From Moritella yayanosii (GTDB lineage: Bacteria; Pseudomonadota; Gammaproteobacteria; Enterobacterales; Moritellaceae): a DNA stretch of 64,000 bases. This document shows, one piece after another, positions 12,308 through 26,299 of the stretch (its first letter is position 1; each line of letters starts with the position of its first letter). The notes under the pieces are model-generated. The model made no database searches and was not told the origin of the DNA. It saw only the letters and a program-made list of their open reading frames with translations. The translations under genes were made by a program, and so were the position numbers. The stretch covers positions 2,728,001 to 2,792,000 of the forward strand of contig NZ_LS483250.1 in assembly GCF_900465055.1 (NCBI RefSeq), read 5' to 3'.

Positions 12308-13978
12308 TTATGCAACAGCAAGGCGTTTAATTGCCTGTAGTTGATTCACAGCATTTAATAATGCCGTCAGTGACGCGGTTAAAATATCATTGTGGATCGC
12401 GACGCCGATAACAGCTTCCGTCACGGTTTGAATTTGTACGTAAGCAATGGCATCTGCATCTGAGCCTTTACTTAATGCATGCTCACTAAAGTTAATCACT
12501 TCAAACTCAATATTAAAGTGCTGTTTTAATGCGGTGATAAAGGCGGTTAATGCACCCTGTCCTTCACCCATAACCCGAACACTGCTATCACCATCCACCA
12601 GTTGCGCCTGTATTTTATCAATATCACCATGATTAACGCTGTAATCCGCTAATTGATATAATTGTTCAGTGCGCGCATAGGTCGACTTAAATAGCTGCCA
12701 TATTTGTGGAACCATTAATTCACTGGCCGTCGCTTCTGATTGCTGCTGAACCACGTCTGCAAATTCAACTTGTAACCAACGGGGTAACTGCACGCCATAT
12801 TCTTGTTCAAGCAGAAAAGCAATACCGCCTTTACCCGACTGACTATTAACCCGAATAACATGTTTTAATGTTCGGTTTAAATCGGTAGGATCGATAGGGA
12901 GGTAAGCCACGTTCCAAGTACTATCAGGGACCCGACGATCTAAGCATTTCTTAATGGCATCCTGATGACTACCAGAAAAAGCGGTATACACTAATTCACC
13001 CACATAAGGATGACGAGGGTGAACAGGTAATTGGGTACATTCCGTAATAGTGCCAATAATATTATCAATGTCACCCAGGCGCAGTTCTGGGTCTATACCT
13101 TGACTGTAAAGATTCATCGCCATGGTAATAATATCCATATTACCGGTACGCTCTCCATTGCCAAGTAAAGTACCTTCGACACGGTCAGCTCCCGCCATCA
13201 CGGCCAGTTCAGCCGCCGCAACAGCACAACCGCGATCGTTATGAGTATGCACACTGACGGTAATAGCGTTTCTATTTTGCACATGTTCACAAAACCATTC
13301 GACCTGGTCTGCAAACACATTCGGCGTCGACATTTCGACTGTCGCGGGTAAATTAATGATGACCGGATTGTTCTGCGTTGGCTGCCAAACCGCATTGACC
13401 GCATCACAAATATCAACGGCAAAATCCAGTTCTGTACCCGAGAAGCTTTCAGGAGAATATTCAAACTGCCAGCGGGGACCTGGATTCGCATCGGCATGCA
13501 GTTTCACCCACGTGGCACCCTGAACTGCAATATCAATAATACCTTGCCGATCTTTTTGAAAAACAAGCTCACGCTGTACCGTCGACGTTGAATTATAAAC
13601 ATGAATAATCGCCTGTTTAACGCCTTTTAACGCCGCGAAAGTTTTTTCGATAAGGCTTTCTCGCGCTTGGGTTAATACTTGAATAGTCACATCATCGGGG
13701 ATCATATTTTCTTCAATTAACCAGCGGACAAAGTCAAAATCCATTTTCGATGCAGCAGGAAAACCAACTTCGATTTGTTTAAAACCCATCGCTAATAATA
13801 GTTGATAATAGCGGCGCTTTTGCGCAACCGTCATCGGGTCAACAAGGGCTTGGTTACCATCGCGTAAATCAACACTGCACCATTGCGGCGCCTGGGTAAT
13901 ACGGTTGTTTGGCCATTGTCGATTAGGCATGTTTAGAACAGGAAAAGCTTGGTATTTACGGTGGTTAAATGTCGTCAT
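12308..13978 (-). CDS. leuA: 2-isopropylmalate synthase, LeuA type 2
   Basis: This enzyme condenses acetyl-CoA with 2-oxoisovalerate, the first committed step of leucine synthesis. Its 556 residues match the longer type 2 LeuA. Near the N-terminus is the DRE-TIM signature (CSVDLRDGNQAL); the metal-site region HTHNDRGCAVAA and the GNGERTGN loop follow. The C-terminal part (about 430-556) is the leucine-sensing regulatory domain. It stands alone, without leuBCD beside it. The start ATG at 13978 is preceded by AGGAT. The 343-base upstream region holds an inverted repeat and a short leader-like frame. Confidence 0.95.
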   Translation of the reverse strand: MTTFNHRKYQAFPVLNMPNRQWPNNRITQAPQWCSVDLRDGNQALVDPMTVAQKRRYYQLLLAMGFKQIEVGFPAASKMDFDFVRWLIEENMIPDDVTIQVLTQARESLIEKTFAALKGVKQAIIHVYNSTSTVQRELVFQKDRQGIIDIAVQGATWVKLHADANPGPRWQFEYSPESFSGTELDFAVDICDAVNAVWQPTQNNPVIINLPATVEMSTPNVFADQVEWFCEHVQNRNAITVSVHTHNDRGCAVAAAELAVMAGADRVEGTLLGNGERTGNMDIITMAMNLYSQGIDPELRLGDIDNIIGTITECTQLPVHPRHPYVGELVYTAFSGSHQDAIKKCLDRRVPDSTWNVAYLPIDPTDLNRTLKHVIRVNSQSGKGGIAFLLEQEYGVQLPRWLQVEFADVVQQQSEATASELMVPQIWQLFKSTYARTEQLYQLADYSVNHGDIDKIQAQLVDGDSSVRVMGEGQGALTAFITALKQHFNIEFEVINFSEHALSKGSDADAIAYVQIQTVTEAVIGVAIHNDILTASLTALLNAVNQLQAIKRLAVA

Positions 13979-14321
13979 AATCAGATCCTTTTACGTAGTT
14001 ACAGTCACATCATCAATGATGAATTAGCGATCATCGCGCGTGGTCAAACCAGCAACTAAGCACCACTCTCAAGGCTTAGTTACTGTTTCCAAGTCGCATA
14101 CGTAATAAAGATTTAATTTGCTTATCAACCATCATCAACACCAAACATTTATTTACCCAAAATTCATCATTAAAGTATACGTAAAAACATGCAGATAATG
14201 ATTGTTTTATTGAGATGAATAACGTGATACATGGCAACATATTACTAACATATAATAAATTTAAGCTATATATCACTAATTTTAGTTTTAATGGTGCAAT
14301 TTAACATTGATATTCTATTGT
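13979..14321 (-). other. leuA upstream region (no full gene); possible leader
   Basis: This 343-base stretch separates leuA from the upstream GTPase gene. It contains an inverted repeat (14054-14081) and, just before it on the minus strand, a short frame ending LLRMRLGNSN then stop at 14076, positioned like an amino-acid leader peptide but with only three Leu codons. The part above 14140 is very AT-rich and probably contains the leuA promoter. A longer 66-residue frame (14076-14276) has no ribosome site or coding character. Confidence 0.4.
14054..14081 (-). promoter_or_regulatory. Inverted repeat in leuA leader
   Basis: AACTAAGC (14054-14061) pairs perfectly with GCTTAGTT (14074-14081) around a 12-base loop, about 75 bases upstream of the leuA start, directly after the stop of the short leader-like frame. 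It lacks a U tract, so it would be an antiterminator-type stem or an operator rather than a terminator. Function is inferred from position only. Confidence 0.35.
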
Positions 14322-15356
14322 TTACAGCTCGAAAATGAGACTATCGCATAAAGCCTCCTCCAGCTTCTGCCAAGGTAACTCAATCATACTAATGATCTCG
14401 ATTTTACTCGCGTCCAACTCACTGATCGGCATGAAATCACATTCACCATTCACACTATTAATCGCAAAACAGCCTTGTTCCGTTTTAATTACCGCTTTCA
14501 AACGCACCACCTCTAAAGGTTCTAACAATGTCGCCAGTGCCATTAAATTAAATACCTGTTGCTGATTGAAAACCCAGCCATAACTAAATAAACCCTGTCC
14601 GTCACCATGATTGCGTTCAAAACGCGGATCACTATCGAGTGCTAACGGCTTTTTTTCATGCTGGTTATGTGCGTGACTGTGTTTTAGATGAGCAGATAAA
14701 TGCTGTGATCGGCGTTGATGATCAAGTGGCAACGCGAGGGTATCAATTGAAATTTCACCGTGATGCGTCCACAGTACTGATTGTTTAGCGGGTGATAGTT
14801 GTGCCGCAAAGTCCATGAAACGGTGCTTATCTTCACTCTCTAATTGTTCCGTTTTATTCGCGACAAGCACATCGGCCAAGCTTATTTGATCTTGAAAATG
14901 GTTATTATCTACGTATTTCGCGTCATTGAGGTGCGCGGGATCAACTAAGCAGATCGTGGCGTTAAGCGCTAAAACATCACAGTAAAACTCACCCGATAGA
15001 TCTTTAATCACTTGCTGTAAATGCCCAAGCCCTGTTGGCTCAATCAAGATACGATCAGGCTTTGCCTTACTGATTAACATATTCAATCCCATTTTCATGG
15101 GTAATCCGGCCACACAACAAAGACAACCACCGGGTATTTCTTTAACAATAATACGCTCTGTTTGATCGGTTAACGAGTCACTAAACGCGGACAATAAAGA
15201 GCCATCAATACCAACTTGACCAAATTCATTGACTAAAATACCCCAAGTTTCATCCGCTGGTTTTTGCTTAAGTAGCTGTTGGATTGCGGTGGTTTTACCA
15301 ACGCCAAGAAAACCGGTAATAATATTGGTCGGTATTTTATCTGCTTGTTTCGACAT
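14322..15356 (-). CDS. CobW/YjiA-type G3E GTPase, putative metal chaperone
   Basis: This 344-residue protein belongs to the G3E P-loop GTPases that deliver metals such as zinc to target enzymes. Walker A is GFLGVGKTT (about 16-24). The family's metal site GGCLCC lies near 77-82, followed by Walker B-type EPTGLGH and the guanine-specificity motif NKTE. A His-rich linker HLKHSHAHNQHEKK near 224-237 probably binds metal. The C-terminal CobW domain occupies about 255-340. It lies 46 bases after the YecA-like gene on the same strand, suggesting co-transcription. The exact client metal or protein is unknown. Confidence 0.85.
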   Translation of the reverse strand: MSKQADKIPTNIITGFLGVGKTTAIQQLLKQKPADETWGILVNEFGQVGIDGSLLSAFSDSLTDQTERIIVKEIPGGCLCCVAGLPMKMGLNMLISKAKPDRILIEPTGLGHLQQVIKDLSGEFYCDVLALNATICLVDPAHLNDAKYVDNNHFQDQISLADVLVANKTEQLESEDKHRFMDFAAQLSPAKQSVLWTHHGEISIDTLALPLDHQRRSQHLSAHLKHSHAHNQHEKKPLALDSDPRFERNHGDGQGLFSYGWVFNQQQVFNLMALATLLEPLEVVRLKAVIKTEQGCFAINSVNGECDFMPISELDASKIEIISMIELPWQKLEEALCDSLIFEL

Positions 15357-15402
15357 GATATTTCCTATGCGTGATCACGGTTATTACACAATAACCCAAC
15401 GA

Positions 15403-16047
15403 TTAATCAATCAGTTCGTCATCATTCCAATCGTCATCATCGTAGTTACCACTTGCCAACGCAGCTTGTTCAATCACTTGTGCATAAGCAACAATAAAAT
15501 CAGGCATCATCTCTAATACAGTATGTGTAAATGCTTCCCACTCAGTTTGTTGCAACTCGGCAATCTGTTGCGCAGTACCAGCACTCGAAAAATAACTCAA
15601 GCACAGATATGCCATCTGTAATGCTTGGCTCATTTCACTCTCATCGGCTAATGCATTAACGAGACTTTCATAATAAAAAGCAGCACCAATCGCAAAACCA
15701 ATCGACCAATCATTTAATACTTCACCCGAGTTAAAATTATCTGCAAAGTTTACACACTCGATGCATTCAGCAGGTAATTTGGCACCGGTGTCATATACTT
15801 GCTCACTGATTTCGTTATAAACAGAAATAATTGCAAATAGCTTATCGTCGGATATATTACTTGGCGCAGCACCACCAAAGATCATATCCATCCAATCTTC
15901 AGTTTCTACTGGCTCAGGCGCGGCAACTAAACCAAAGAAAAAACCTTTCATCGCAATGAGAGATAGCGTTTCTTTCGGTGTTTCGTCGCCAGATAACCAA
16001 TCTGATAACAATGTTTCATCTTCACGTGATAATGCTGAATCAGTCAT
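15403..16047 (-). CDS. YecA/UPF0149 family protein
   Basis: This 214-residue acidic protein has the UPF0149 (YgfB/YecA) helical fold signature: an early WLSGD segment, MKGFFFGLVAAPEPVETEDWMDMIFG, and GFAIGAAFYYESL later. The C-terminus is a short, very acidic tail (DDDDWNDDELID) in place of the zinc-binding SEC-C domain found at the end of some YecA proteins. Molecular function is poorly known. It precedes the G3E GTPase in the same direction. Confidence 0.8.
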   Translation of the reverse strand: MTDSALSREDETLLSDWLSGDETPKETLSLIAMKGFFFGLVAAPEPVETEDWMDMIFGGAAPSNISDDKLFAIISVYNEISEQVYDTGAKLPAECIECVNFADNFNSGEVLNDWSIGFAIGAAFYYESLVNALADESEMSQALQMAYLCLSYFSSAGTAQQIAELQQTEWEAFTHTVLEMMPDFIVAYAQVIEQAALASGNYDDDDWNDDELID

Positions 16048-16123
16048 ATAAACCTTTTATTTCACAAATATTTTGTCGTGTTATTTAGCGCCTAGTTTAC
16101 TGGAAAGTCGGCAACAGTGATAT

Positions 16124-16516
16124 TTATTCAATAGAAAGCTGATCTAAAATAGCGCACTCTGAAGAGTTATCGCCCTTACAAGAAGATGCTAATGATAATA
16201 GCGTACTGTGCATGCCTTGTAATATTGCAATGCGCGCTTCAATATCGATAATTTTTTCTAACGTTAATGCCTTTACCTGAGCCGCTGTACGCTTCTCATT
16301 TTTATAGAGATGTACCAATTCTTTACATTCTTCAAGATTAAACCCTGCATCCCGAGCACGTTTTACAAAGTTTAATTCGGTTATAATACGTTGATTATAA
16401 TAACGATAGCCATTATCACCTCGTATTGGCTCAGAGGTTAAAGCAATACTTTCGTAATAACGGATCGTTTTTGTTGATAAACCAACTTCTTTTGCTACTG
16501 CACTAATATTTTTCAT
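16124..16516 (-). CDS. cueR: Cu(I)-responsive MerR-family regulator CueR
   Basis: This is a 130-residue MerR-type activator. The winged HTH is at the N-terminus (AKEVGLSTKTIRYYESIAL), then a long dimerisation helix, and the metal loop Cys113-(7)-Cys121 (CKGDNSSEC), the same spacing as the Cu(I)-binding cysteines of CueR. Two ATG codons are adjacent; the second (16516) sits better from the AGGTG ribosome site than the first (16519). It lies 67 bases downstream of copA on the same strand and is probably co-transcribed, so it would be induced by its own activity at the copA promoter. Confidence 0.9.
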   Translation of the reverse strand: MKNISAVAKEVGLSTKTIRYYESIALTSEPIRGDNGYRYYNQRIITELNFVKRARDAGFNLEECKELVHLYKNEKRTAAQVKALTLEKIIDIEARIAILQGMHSTLLSLASSCKGDNSSECAILDQLSIE

Positions 16517-16583
16517 CATATCACCTGCTACTTTACGGTTTCAAGGCAATCAAGCCTGTGTAATTCATCATACTTCAATACAA

Positions 16584-18992
16584 TTACTGGCGAACAAACT
16601 TGGGCTTCCAACGCTTAATCAGTAGTGAATTCGACAATACTGCTATGCTACTAAACGCCATTGCCGCACCTGCGAGCTCTGGACTTAAATAGCCAGCGGC
16701 GGCTAACGGGATACCAATAAGGTTAAAAATAAATGCCCAAAATAAATTTTGTTGGATCTTACGCCACGTTATTCTAGAGATATCCATTGCAGCAGATACC
16801 AAGCGAGGATCATTTCTTAATAAGGTAATGTTAGCAGTCTCCATCGCGACATCGGAACCGGCCCCCATCGCAATACTAATATCAGCTTGCGCTAATGCGG
16901 GCGCATCATTAATCCCATCCCCTACCATTGCCACTATTTTTCCAAGTCGCTGTCTCTCTTGGATATAACTCGATTTATTTTCAGGTTTTATCTGCGCATA
17001 ATAGTGATCTATTTTTAATGCTTGAGCAATTTTTTCTACCGCCATCGCATTATCACCACTAAGCATTGTCGTATTAATTCGAGCTTGTTGTAACAATGCA
17101 ATCGCAGCTCGACTTTCTACACGCAAGGTATCCGCAATAATAAGTAAACCGACAAGATGACCATCTATTGCTACCCACATTTCTGAACCGGTATGTTCAC
17201 TTGACTCAGCAAGTAACGACTCGCCAGGTTGAGTATCAACGTTCTCTGCGAGCATCAACTCGCGATTACCAATCAGAATCTTCTCACCTTCAACATCCCC
17301 TTTAATACCATAGCCGATGATAGTTTCAACTTGAGAGGCAGGTAATAATTTAAGCTGCTTGTCTTGCGCATAATTGATAATCGATTTTGCTAACGGGTGT
17401 TCACTAAACTGTTGCACTGCTGCAGCCCTGCAAATTAAAACTTCTTCATCACAGTCAAAACTATGAACAGCGGTAACCTTAGGTTTGCCTTCCGTTAATG
17501 TACCCGTTTTATCGAACATTACATCGGTAATTTTATGTGCTTTTTGCAAGGTATCTATATCTTTAATTAAAATACCTTGTCGTGCTGCAGCACCCGTTCC
17601 AGTAACTAATGCTGCGGGTGTTGCAAGCCCTAAAGCACAAGGGCAGGCAATCACTAATACCGCTACAGCGGAAATTAAACCACGTTCAAAGTCATCAAAG
17701 CCTAAATACCAGATTAAAAAGGTCGCCGTAGCAATAGCTAACACGACAGGCACAAAAATATTACTTATTTTATCAACTAATTGCTGAAAGGGAGCTTTGC
17801 CCATTTGGGCTGTTTCAACAAGAGAGATAATTTTATTTAAACTGGAATCTTTACCAACTGCATTGACCTTTAATAGCAAAACGCCAGTACCATTAATAGA
17901 ACCACCAATAAGCGTTTGTCCGGGCTGTTTTACTACAGGTAAACTTTCCCCTGTGATCATAGATTCATCTAATTCACTTTTACCATCAATAATGACGCCG
18001 TCTACCGGTACTTTTTCACCCGCGAGCACCCGAACTTCATCCCCAGTGACGACGTCTTCAATAGGCAATGTTAACCATTCATCTCCACGTTTTACGTTCG
18101 CAACTTCCGGCCTTAACATCATCAATTCATAGATAGCTGACGAGGTATTTTGTTTCGCATTTTCTTCTAGGTATTTACCTAAACTAATTAAAGTGATCAC
18201 AACCGCACTGGCTTCAAAATACAGCGCACCTTGTGCTTTTTCACCGATGCTTAAAAATAAATACAAACTATAGAAATAAGCAGCACTGGTACCTGTCGCA
18301 ACAAGTACATCCATATTTGCGGCTCGATTTTTTAATGAATTATACGCACCTAAATAATAACGACGGCCAATAATAAACTGGATTGGTGTGGCTAATACTA
18401 ATTGCTGCCATACAGGAACGATGAAGTTAATATCACTGACAAACATAGTTAACATGCCCGCGACTAAAGGCAACGTTAATAAAGCGGAAATAATCACCAA
18501 TAGCAGCTGCTGTTTATTTTTTCTTTTGAATTCGACTTCTCGGATCAATAAACTTTCGGTTTGTGACACCACACTACCGCGATTAACAGTCGCTTTGTAA
18601 CCTAGACGAATGATCAAGTTAATAATGTCCGCGGGGAGGATAGCACCAGAAAAATATGTTACGGTTATTTTCTCACTCGCAAAGTTAGCATCCACTGTTA
18701 ATATATCTTTATTTACTAACAGCTTCGATACAGTTTTTGCAACGCAGTTAGCGCAAGACCAGCCGCTCACAGAAAGTGATAATGTTTCACTATGATAGGT
18801 ATAATTCTTGTCATCTAGAATAGATTTCACGGTATTACTTGTCGCATTATCAGCTATATTTATCTGAGCGGTACTAAGTGCAAAATTAACGCTTGCTTGG
18901 ATACCACGTTCAGCATTTAACGCAGATTCTAATTTTGATGCACAGCCAGCACATGACATACCACCGATACCAATTGAAAGTGTTTTAGACAT
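16584..18992 (-). CDS. copA: Copper-exporting P1B-type ATPase CopA
   Basis: This inner membrane pump exports Cu(I) from the cytoplasm using ATP. Its 802 residues hold two N-terminal heavy-metal domains (GMSCAGC near 12-18; GWSCANC near 78-84), eight membrane segments, the actuator motif TGES, the membrane metal site CPC (VIACPCALGLATPAAL), the phosphorylation motif DKTGTLTEG, and the hinge GDGINDAPALAQADI. The second domain has Trp where Met is usual before the CxxC. A CueR-type promoter lies 35-65 bases upstream, and cueR follows. Confidence 0.95.
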   Translation of the reverse strand: MSKTLSIGIGGMSCAGCASKLESALNAERGIQASVNFALSTAQINIADNATSNTVKSILDDKNYTYHSETLSLSVSGWSCANCVAKTVSKLLVNKDILTVDANFASEKITVTYFSGAILPADIINLIIRLGYKATVNRGSVVSQTESLLIREVEFKRKNKQQLLLVIISALLTLPLVAGMLTMFVSDINFIVPVWQQLVLATPIQFIIGRRYYLGAYNSLKNRAANMDVLVATGTSAAYFYSLYLFLSIGEKAQGALYFEASAVVITLISLGKYLEENAKQNTSSAIYELMMLRPEVANVKRGDEWLTLPIEDVVTGDEVRVLAGEKVPVDGVIIDGKSELDESMITGESLPVVKQPGQTLIGGSINGTGVLLLKVNAVGKDSSLNKIISLVETAQMGKAPFQQLVDKISNIFVPVVLAIATATFLIWYLGFDDFERGLISAVAVLVIACPCALGLATPAALVTGTGAAARQGILIKDIDTLQKAHKITDVMFDKTGTLTEGKPKVTAVHSFDCDEEVLICRAAAVQQFSEHPLAKSIINYAQDKQLKLLPASQVETIIGYGIKGDVEGEKILIGNRELMLAENVDTQPGESLLAESSEHTGSEMWVAIDGHLVGLLIIADTLRVESRAAIALLQQARINTTMLSGDNAMAVEKIAQALKIDHYYAQIKPENKSSYIQERQRLGKIVAMVGDGINDAPALAQADISIAMGAGSDVAMETANITLLRNDPRLVSAAMDISRITWRKIQQNLFWAFIFNLIGIPLAAAGYLSPELAGAAMAFSSIAVLSNSLLIKRWKPKFVRQ

Positions 18993-19026
18993 AACGAAAA
19001 GACCTTATTAATGATATTATGAGCAA

Positions 19027-19057
19027 AGTATAACCTTTACCCTTAGTGTAAGGTCAA
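19027..19057 (-). promoter_or_regulatory. CueR operator/promoter of copA
   Basis: On the minus strand TTGACC (19052-19057) and TATACT (19027-19032) are separated by 19 bases, the overlong spacer typical of MerR-family promoters. The spacer holds the near-palindrome ACCTTACACTAAGGGTAAAGGT, very like the E. coli copA operator core (ACCTTCC...GGAAGGT). CueR with Cu(I) would untwist the spacer and activate copA-cueR. Only established knowledge of the family links it to copper; the sequence match itself is direct. Confidence 0.88.
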
Positions 19058-19289
19058 GATGGATATTATGCGATTTATTTAATAGCTACTTTGTAACAAG
19101 GTGTAACATGTAGTAAATATGAGATAAGCCTAACATTAACGATAATTTTTTTATGAATAATAACCATAATGTAATAAAATTACTTATATAGTTAAGCTAC
19201 ATCTGAATTAGTCACCTTTAAACCGCTTTATTAGCACAATATGTAGATTAATTACCATAATCCATCAGTTAAAAGTGAAACACAAAATC

Positions 19290-20927
19290 ATGAATCCAAC
19301 AGAAACGAATGCTTGGCATGCTTTAAAAGCACATTATTCAGACATGAAAAAAACCAATATCAGCACATTATTTGCTAATGATGCAAATAGGTTTGAACAG
19401 TTTTCTAAACAATTTAATAATGATATTTTATGTGACTTTTCTAAAAATATCATTACGCAATGCACACTTAAAAAACTGACAGCGCTTGCTCATGAAGTTG
19501 ATTTACCAACAGCCATTACAGCGATGGTATCAGGTAAGAAAATCAATCAAACTGAAAAAAGAGCGGTATTACACACAGCGCTTAGAAATCGCAGTAATAC
19601 ACCGGTAATGGTTGATGGTAAAGATGTAATGCCTGCGGTTAACGCAGTGCTAGCGCAAATGAAAGCATTCTGTCATGACATCATTAGTGGTGATTGGAAG
19701 GGCTATACAGGTAACGCAATTACCGATATTGTAAACATTGGTATTGGCGGTTCTGATTTAGGTCCTTACATGGTTACCGAAGCATTGCGACCTTACAAAA
19801 ATCATTTAAATATGCATTTTGTTTCTAATGTTGACGGCACCCATATCGCAGAAACATTAAAGAGCTTAAATCCAGAAACAACGTTATTTTTAATTGCATC
19901 AAAAACATTTACGACACAAGAAACAATGACCAACGCACACAGTGCAAGATCATGGTTTTTAGCGAGTGCTGAAAGTGAAGAACATGTGGCATCTCACTTT
20001 GCTGCGTTATCAACAAACGCCACAGCAGTGCAAGCATTCGGTATTGATACTAAGAACATGTTTGAATTTTGGGACTGGGTTGGTGGTCGCTACTCACTTT
20101 GGTCAGCAATTGGTTTATCTATCGCATTAAGTATTGGCTTCGACAATTTTGAAGAGTTACTTAGCGGTGCACATGAGATGGATAAGCACTTTGTCGACAC
20201 GCCACTAGAAGATAATATTCCTGTTATTTTGGCATTAATTGGTGTTTGGTATAACAACTTTTTCGGCGCTGAAAGCGAAGCTATATTACCTTACGATCAG
20301 TATATGCACCGTTTTGCCGCTTATTTCCAACAAGGTAATATGGAATCAAATGGTAAGAGTGTTGATCGTGATGGCAAAGCCGTTGATTACCAAACAGGTC
20401 CAATCATCTGGGGTGAACCAGGGACGAACGGTCAGCATGCTTTCTACCAATTAATCCATCAAGGTACAAAACTTATCCCATGTGATTTCATTGCGCCAGC
20501 ACAATCACATAATAAGATCTCAGATCATCATGTAAAACTAATGTCTAACTTCTTTGCACAAACCGAAGCGTTAGCGTTCGGTAAATCAAAACAAACTGTG
20601 ATTGATGAATTAGCAGATTCTGGTATGTCAGAAGCAGACATTGCCAGCTTAGCTGAGTTTAAAACTTTTACAGGCAATAACCCAACCAACTCGATTTTAT
20701 TCAAACAACTGACGCCGAAAACACTGGGTTCGTTGTTAGCCATGTATGAACATAAGATCTTCACACAAGGTATTATCTGGAATATTTTCAGCTTTGATCA
20801 ATGGGGTGTTGAATTAGGTAAGCAATTAGCCAATCAAATTCTACCTGAATTAAATAACAATGAATCTATTAATAATCATGACAGTTCTACCAATGGTTTA
20901 ATTAATACCTTCAAGGCATGGCGTTAA
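19290..20927 (+). CDS. pgi: Glucose-6-phosphate isomerase
   Basis: This enzyme interconverts glucose-6-phosphate and fructose-6-phosphate in glycolysis and gluconeogenesis. The protein is very close to E. coli Pgi along its full length: [19 protein letters not shown], the SIS-domain [10 protein letters not shown], catalytic-region [19 protein letters not shown]-like [10 protein letters not shown], and C-terminal [12 protein letters not shown] with SSTNGLI. I start at ATG 19290 (545 residues, MNPTETNAW). An in-frame GTG at 19275 would add five residues; neither start has a strong ribosome site. It converges with the second rRNA operon. Confidence 0.96.
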   Translation: MNPTETNAWHALKAHYSDMKKTNISTLFANDANRFEQFSKQFNNDILCDFSKNIITQCTLKKLTALAHEVDLPTAITAMVSGKKINQTEKRAVLHTALRNRSNTPVMVDGKDVMPAVNAVLAQMKAFCHDIISGDWKGYTGNAITDIVNIGIGGSDLGPYMVTEALRPYKNHLNMHFVSNVDGTHIAETLKSLNPETTLFLIASKTFTTQETMTNAHSARSWFLASAESEEHVASHFAALSTNATAVQAFGIDTKNMFEFWDWVGGRYSLWSAIGLSIALSIGFDNFEELLSGAHEMDKHFVDTPLEDNIPVILALIGVWYNNFFGAESEAILPYDQYMHRFAAYFQQGNMESNGKSVDRDGKAVDYQTGPIIWGEPGTNGQHAFYQLIHQGTKLIPCDFIAPAQSHNKISDHHVKLMSNFFAQTEALAFGKSKQTVIDELADSGMSEADIASLAEFKTFTGNNPTNSILFKQLTPKTLGSLLAMYEHKIFTQGIIWNIFSFDQWGVELGKQLANQILPELNNNESINNHDSSTNGLINTFKAWR

Positions 20928-20988
20928 CCCATTAGCGACAACGATATGATCCGATAATACTATCGAGTTAGCCGAATACCAAATACAC

Positions 20989-21017
20989 AAAAAACCAGCC
21001 AACGGCTGGTTTTTTGT
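20989..21017. terminator. Bidirectional intrinsic terminator after pgi
   Basis: The stem CCAGCC/GGCTGG with a 3-base loop is flanked by A runs on the left and TTTTTT on the right, so it works as a Rho-independent terminator on the plus strand for pgi and could also act on the minus strand. Confidence 0.85.
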
Positions 21018-21113
21018 TCTCTGCTGCACGTGATCGCGACGCGCTCCGCAGCTTAAATTCGTTATCTTTAATGTAAACTCACCGTGATCATGCCTCAGCA
21101 CTAAATTACAGAC

Positions 21114-21148
21114 ACAAAAAAGCCGACATCAGTAATGATGTCGACTTT
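21114..21148 (-). terminator. Intrinsic terminator of rrn operon 2
   Basis: On the minus strand GTCGACATCA, a 4-base loop and TGATGTCGGC form a strong stem followed by TTTTTT, starting about 15 bases after the 5S 3' end. Confidence 0.9.
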
Positions 21149-21159
21149 CTCTAATTTGG

Positions 21160-21278
21160 CGCTTGGCAATGCCCTACTCTCACATGGGGAGACCCCACAC
21201 TACCATCGGCGTTATTACGTTTCACTTCTGAGTTCGGGATGGGATCAGGTGGGGCCGCAACACTATGGTCACCAAGCA
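21160..21278 (-). rRNA. rrf: 5S ribosomal RNA (rrn operon 2)
   Basis: This is the 5S rRNA of about 119 bases on the minus strand. Its ends pair (TGCTTGGTGACC at the 5' end with GCCAAGC at the 3' end), and it contains the conserved GATGGTAGTGTGGGGTCTCC segment and the CCGAACTCAGAAGTGAAACG segment. It is last in the operon, 133 bases after 23S, followed by a terminator. The spacer 21279-21411 contains no tRNA gene. Confidence 0.95.
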
Positions 21279-21411
21279 AATCTGGTTTGCTTTCTATAAG
21301 AAAATTAATTTCTATTGTTAATCTGAAAAGCTATAAATAAAGAAGTCTTTAAAACATAAAGTGTTCAATCTATTCTTAAGTCATATTTCAATTAATCATA
21401 CTTTAATTTGT

Positions 21412-24305
<2,894 letters not shown>

Positions 24306-24452
24306 ATACAATCTAAAGTCGACCGTACAATTGAAATAACTAGGTATTATCTAGTTTTTTTCGCCTCAAGAATACTCAAGAACACTCTATTGTTATTGCC
24401 AAAGCAATAACGTGTTTTAAGAACTTCTTTATTTATTCAGCTTTCCAAATTT

Positions 24453-24462
24453 TTAAAGAGCA
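24453..24462 (-). promoter_or_regulatory. boxA antitermination site in spacer (operon 2)
   Basis: Minus strand TGCTCTTTAA, the equivalent of the site at 2797-2806. Confidence 0.75.
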
Positions 24463-24471
24463 ATTTGCTAA

Positions 24472-24509
24472 AAAGCAAAGATAAACATTGTATTGTTTAT
24501 CTTTGCTTT
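24472..24509 (-). repeat. Perfect 16-bp inverted repeat in rRNA spacer (operon 2)
   Basis: Second copy of the 16-bp, 6-base-loop hairpin at 2816-2853, at the same place in the spacer. Confidence 0.85.
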
Positions 24510-24549
24510 CTCGCGTCTTACGATGAGTAAGACATACTTTTCAACTTTC

Positions 24550-24575
24550 TATTCAAGCAATTTGTGTGGGCACTT
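24550..24575 (-). other. 3' half of 16S rRNA processing stem (operon 2)
   Basis: Complementary at 24 of 26 positions to 26300-26325, enclosing 16S. Confidence 0.8.
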
Positions 24576-24596
24576 ACAAAAATTAACAACTTTACG

Positions 24597-26141
<1,545 letters not shown>

Positions 26142-26299
26142 AAAGTTTTTGACTAATTGCCTAAGCAATTAAGTCGGCTCAATGAATTCTGTACTTCAAC
26201 AATAAAACCGAAATTCTATTGTTTATAAAACTACCATCTTTCGATTTAAGTTTATGTTCACAATTACATTGATATAATATTTGGTCATTATATCTCTGC

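Larger units (their letters stand above)
24306..24596 (-). other. 16S-23S spacer without tRNA genes (rrn operon 2)
   Basis: Same 291-base spacer as 2650-2940, with no difference seen by eye. No tRNA gene is present. Confidence 0.9.

Noticed and set aside
14076-14276. 66-codon open frame upstream of leuA
   Set aside because: Very AT-rich, no ribosome site, cysteine- and phenylalanine-rich without family resemblance; only its end was kept as a possible short leader.
15229-15516. 95-codon plus-strand frame across the gap between the YecA-like and GTPase genes
   Set aside because: Antisense to two well-supported genes, no ribosome site and a composition expected of a shadow frame.
20898-21101. 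67-codon minus-strand frame overlapping the end of pgi
   Set aside because: It runs through the pgi 3' end and a terminator hairpin; no support for coding.
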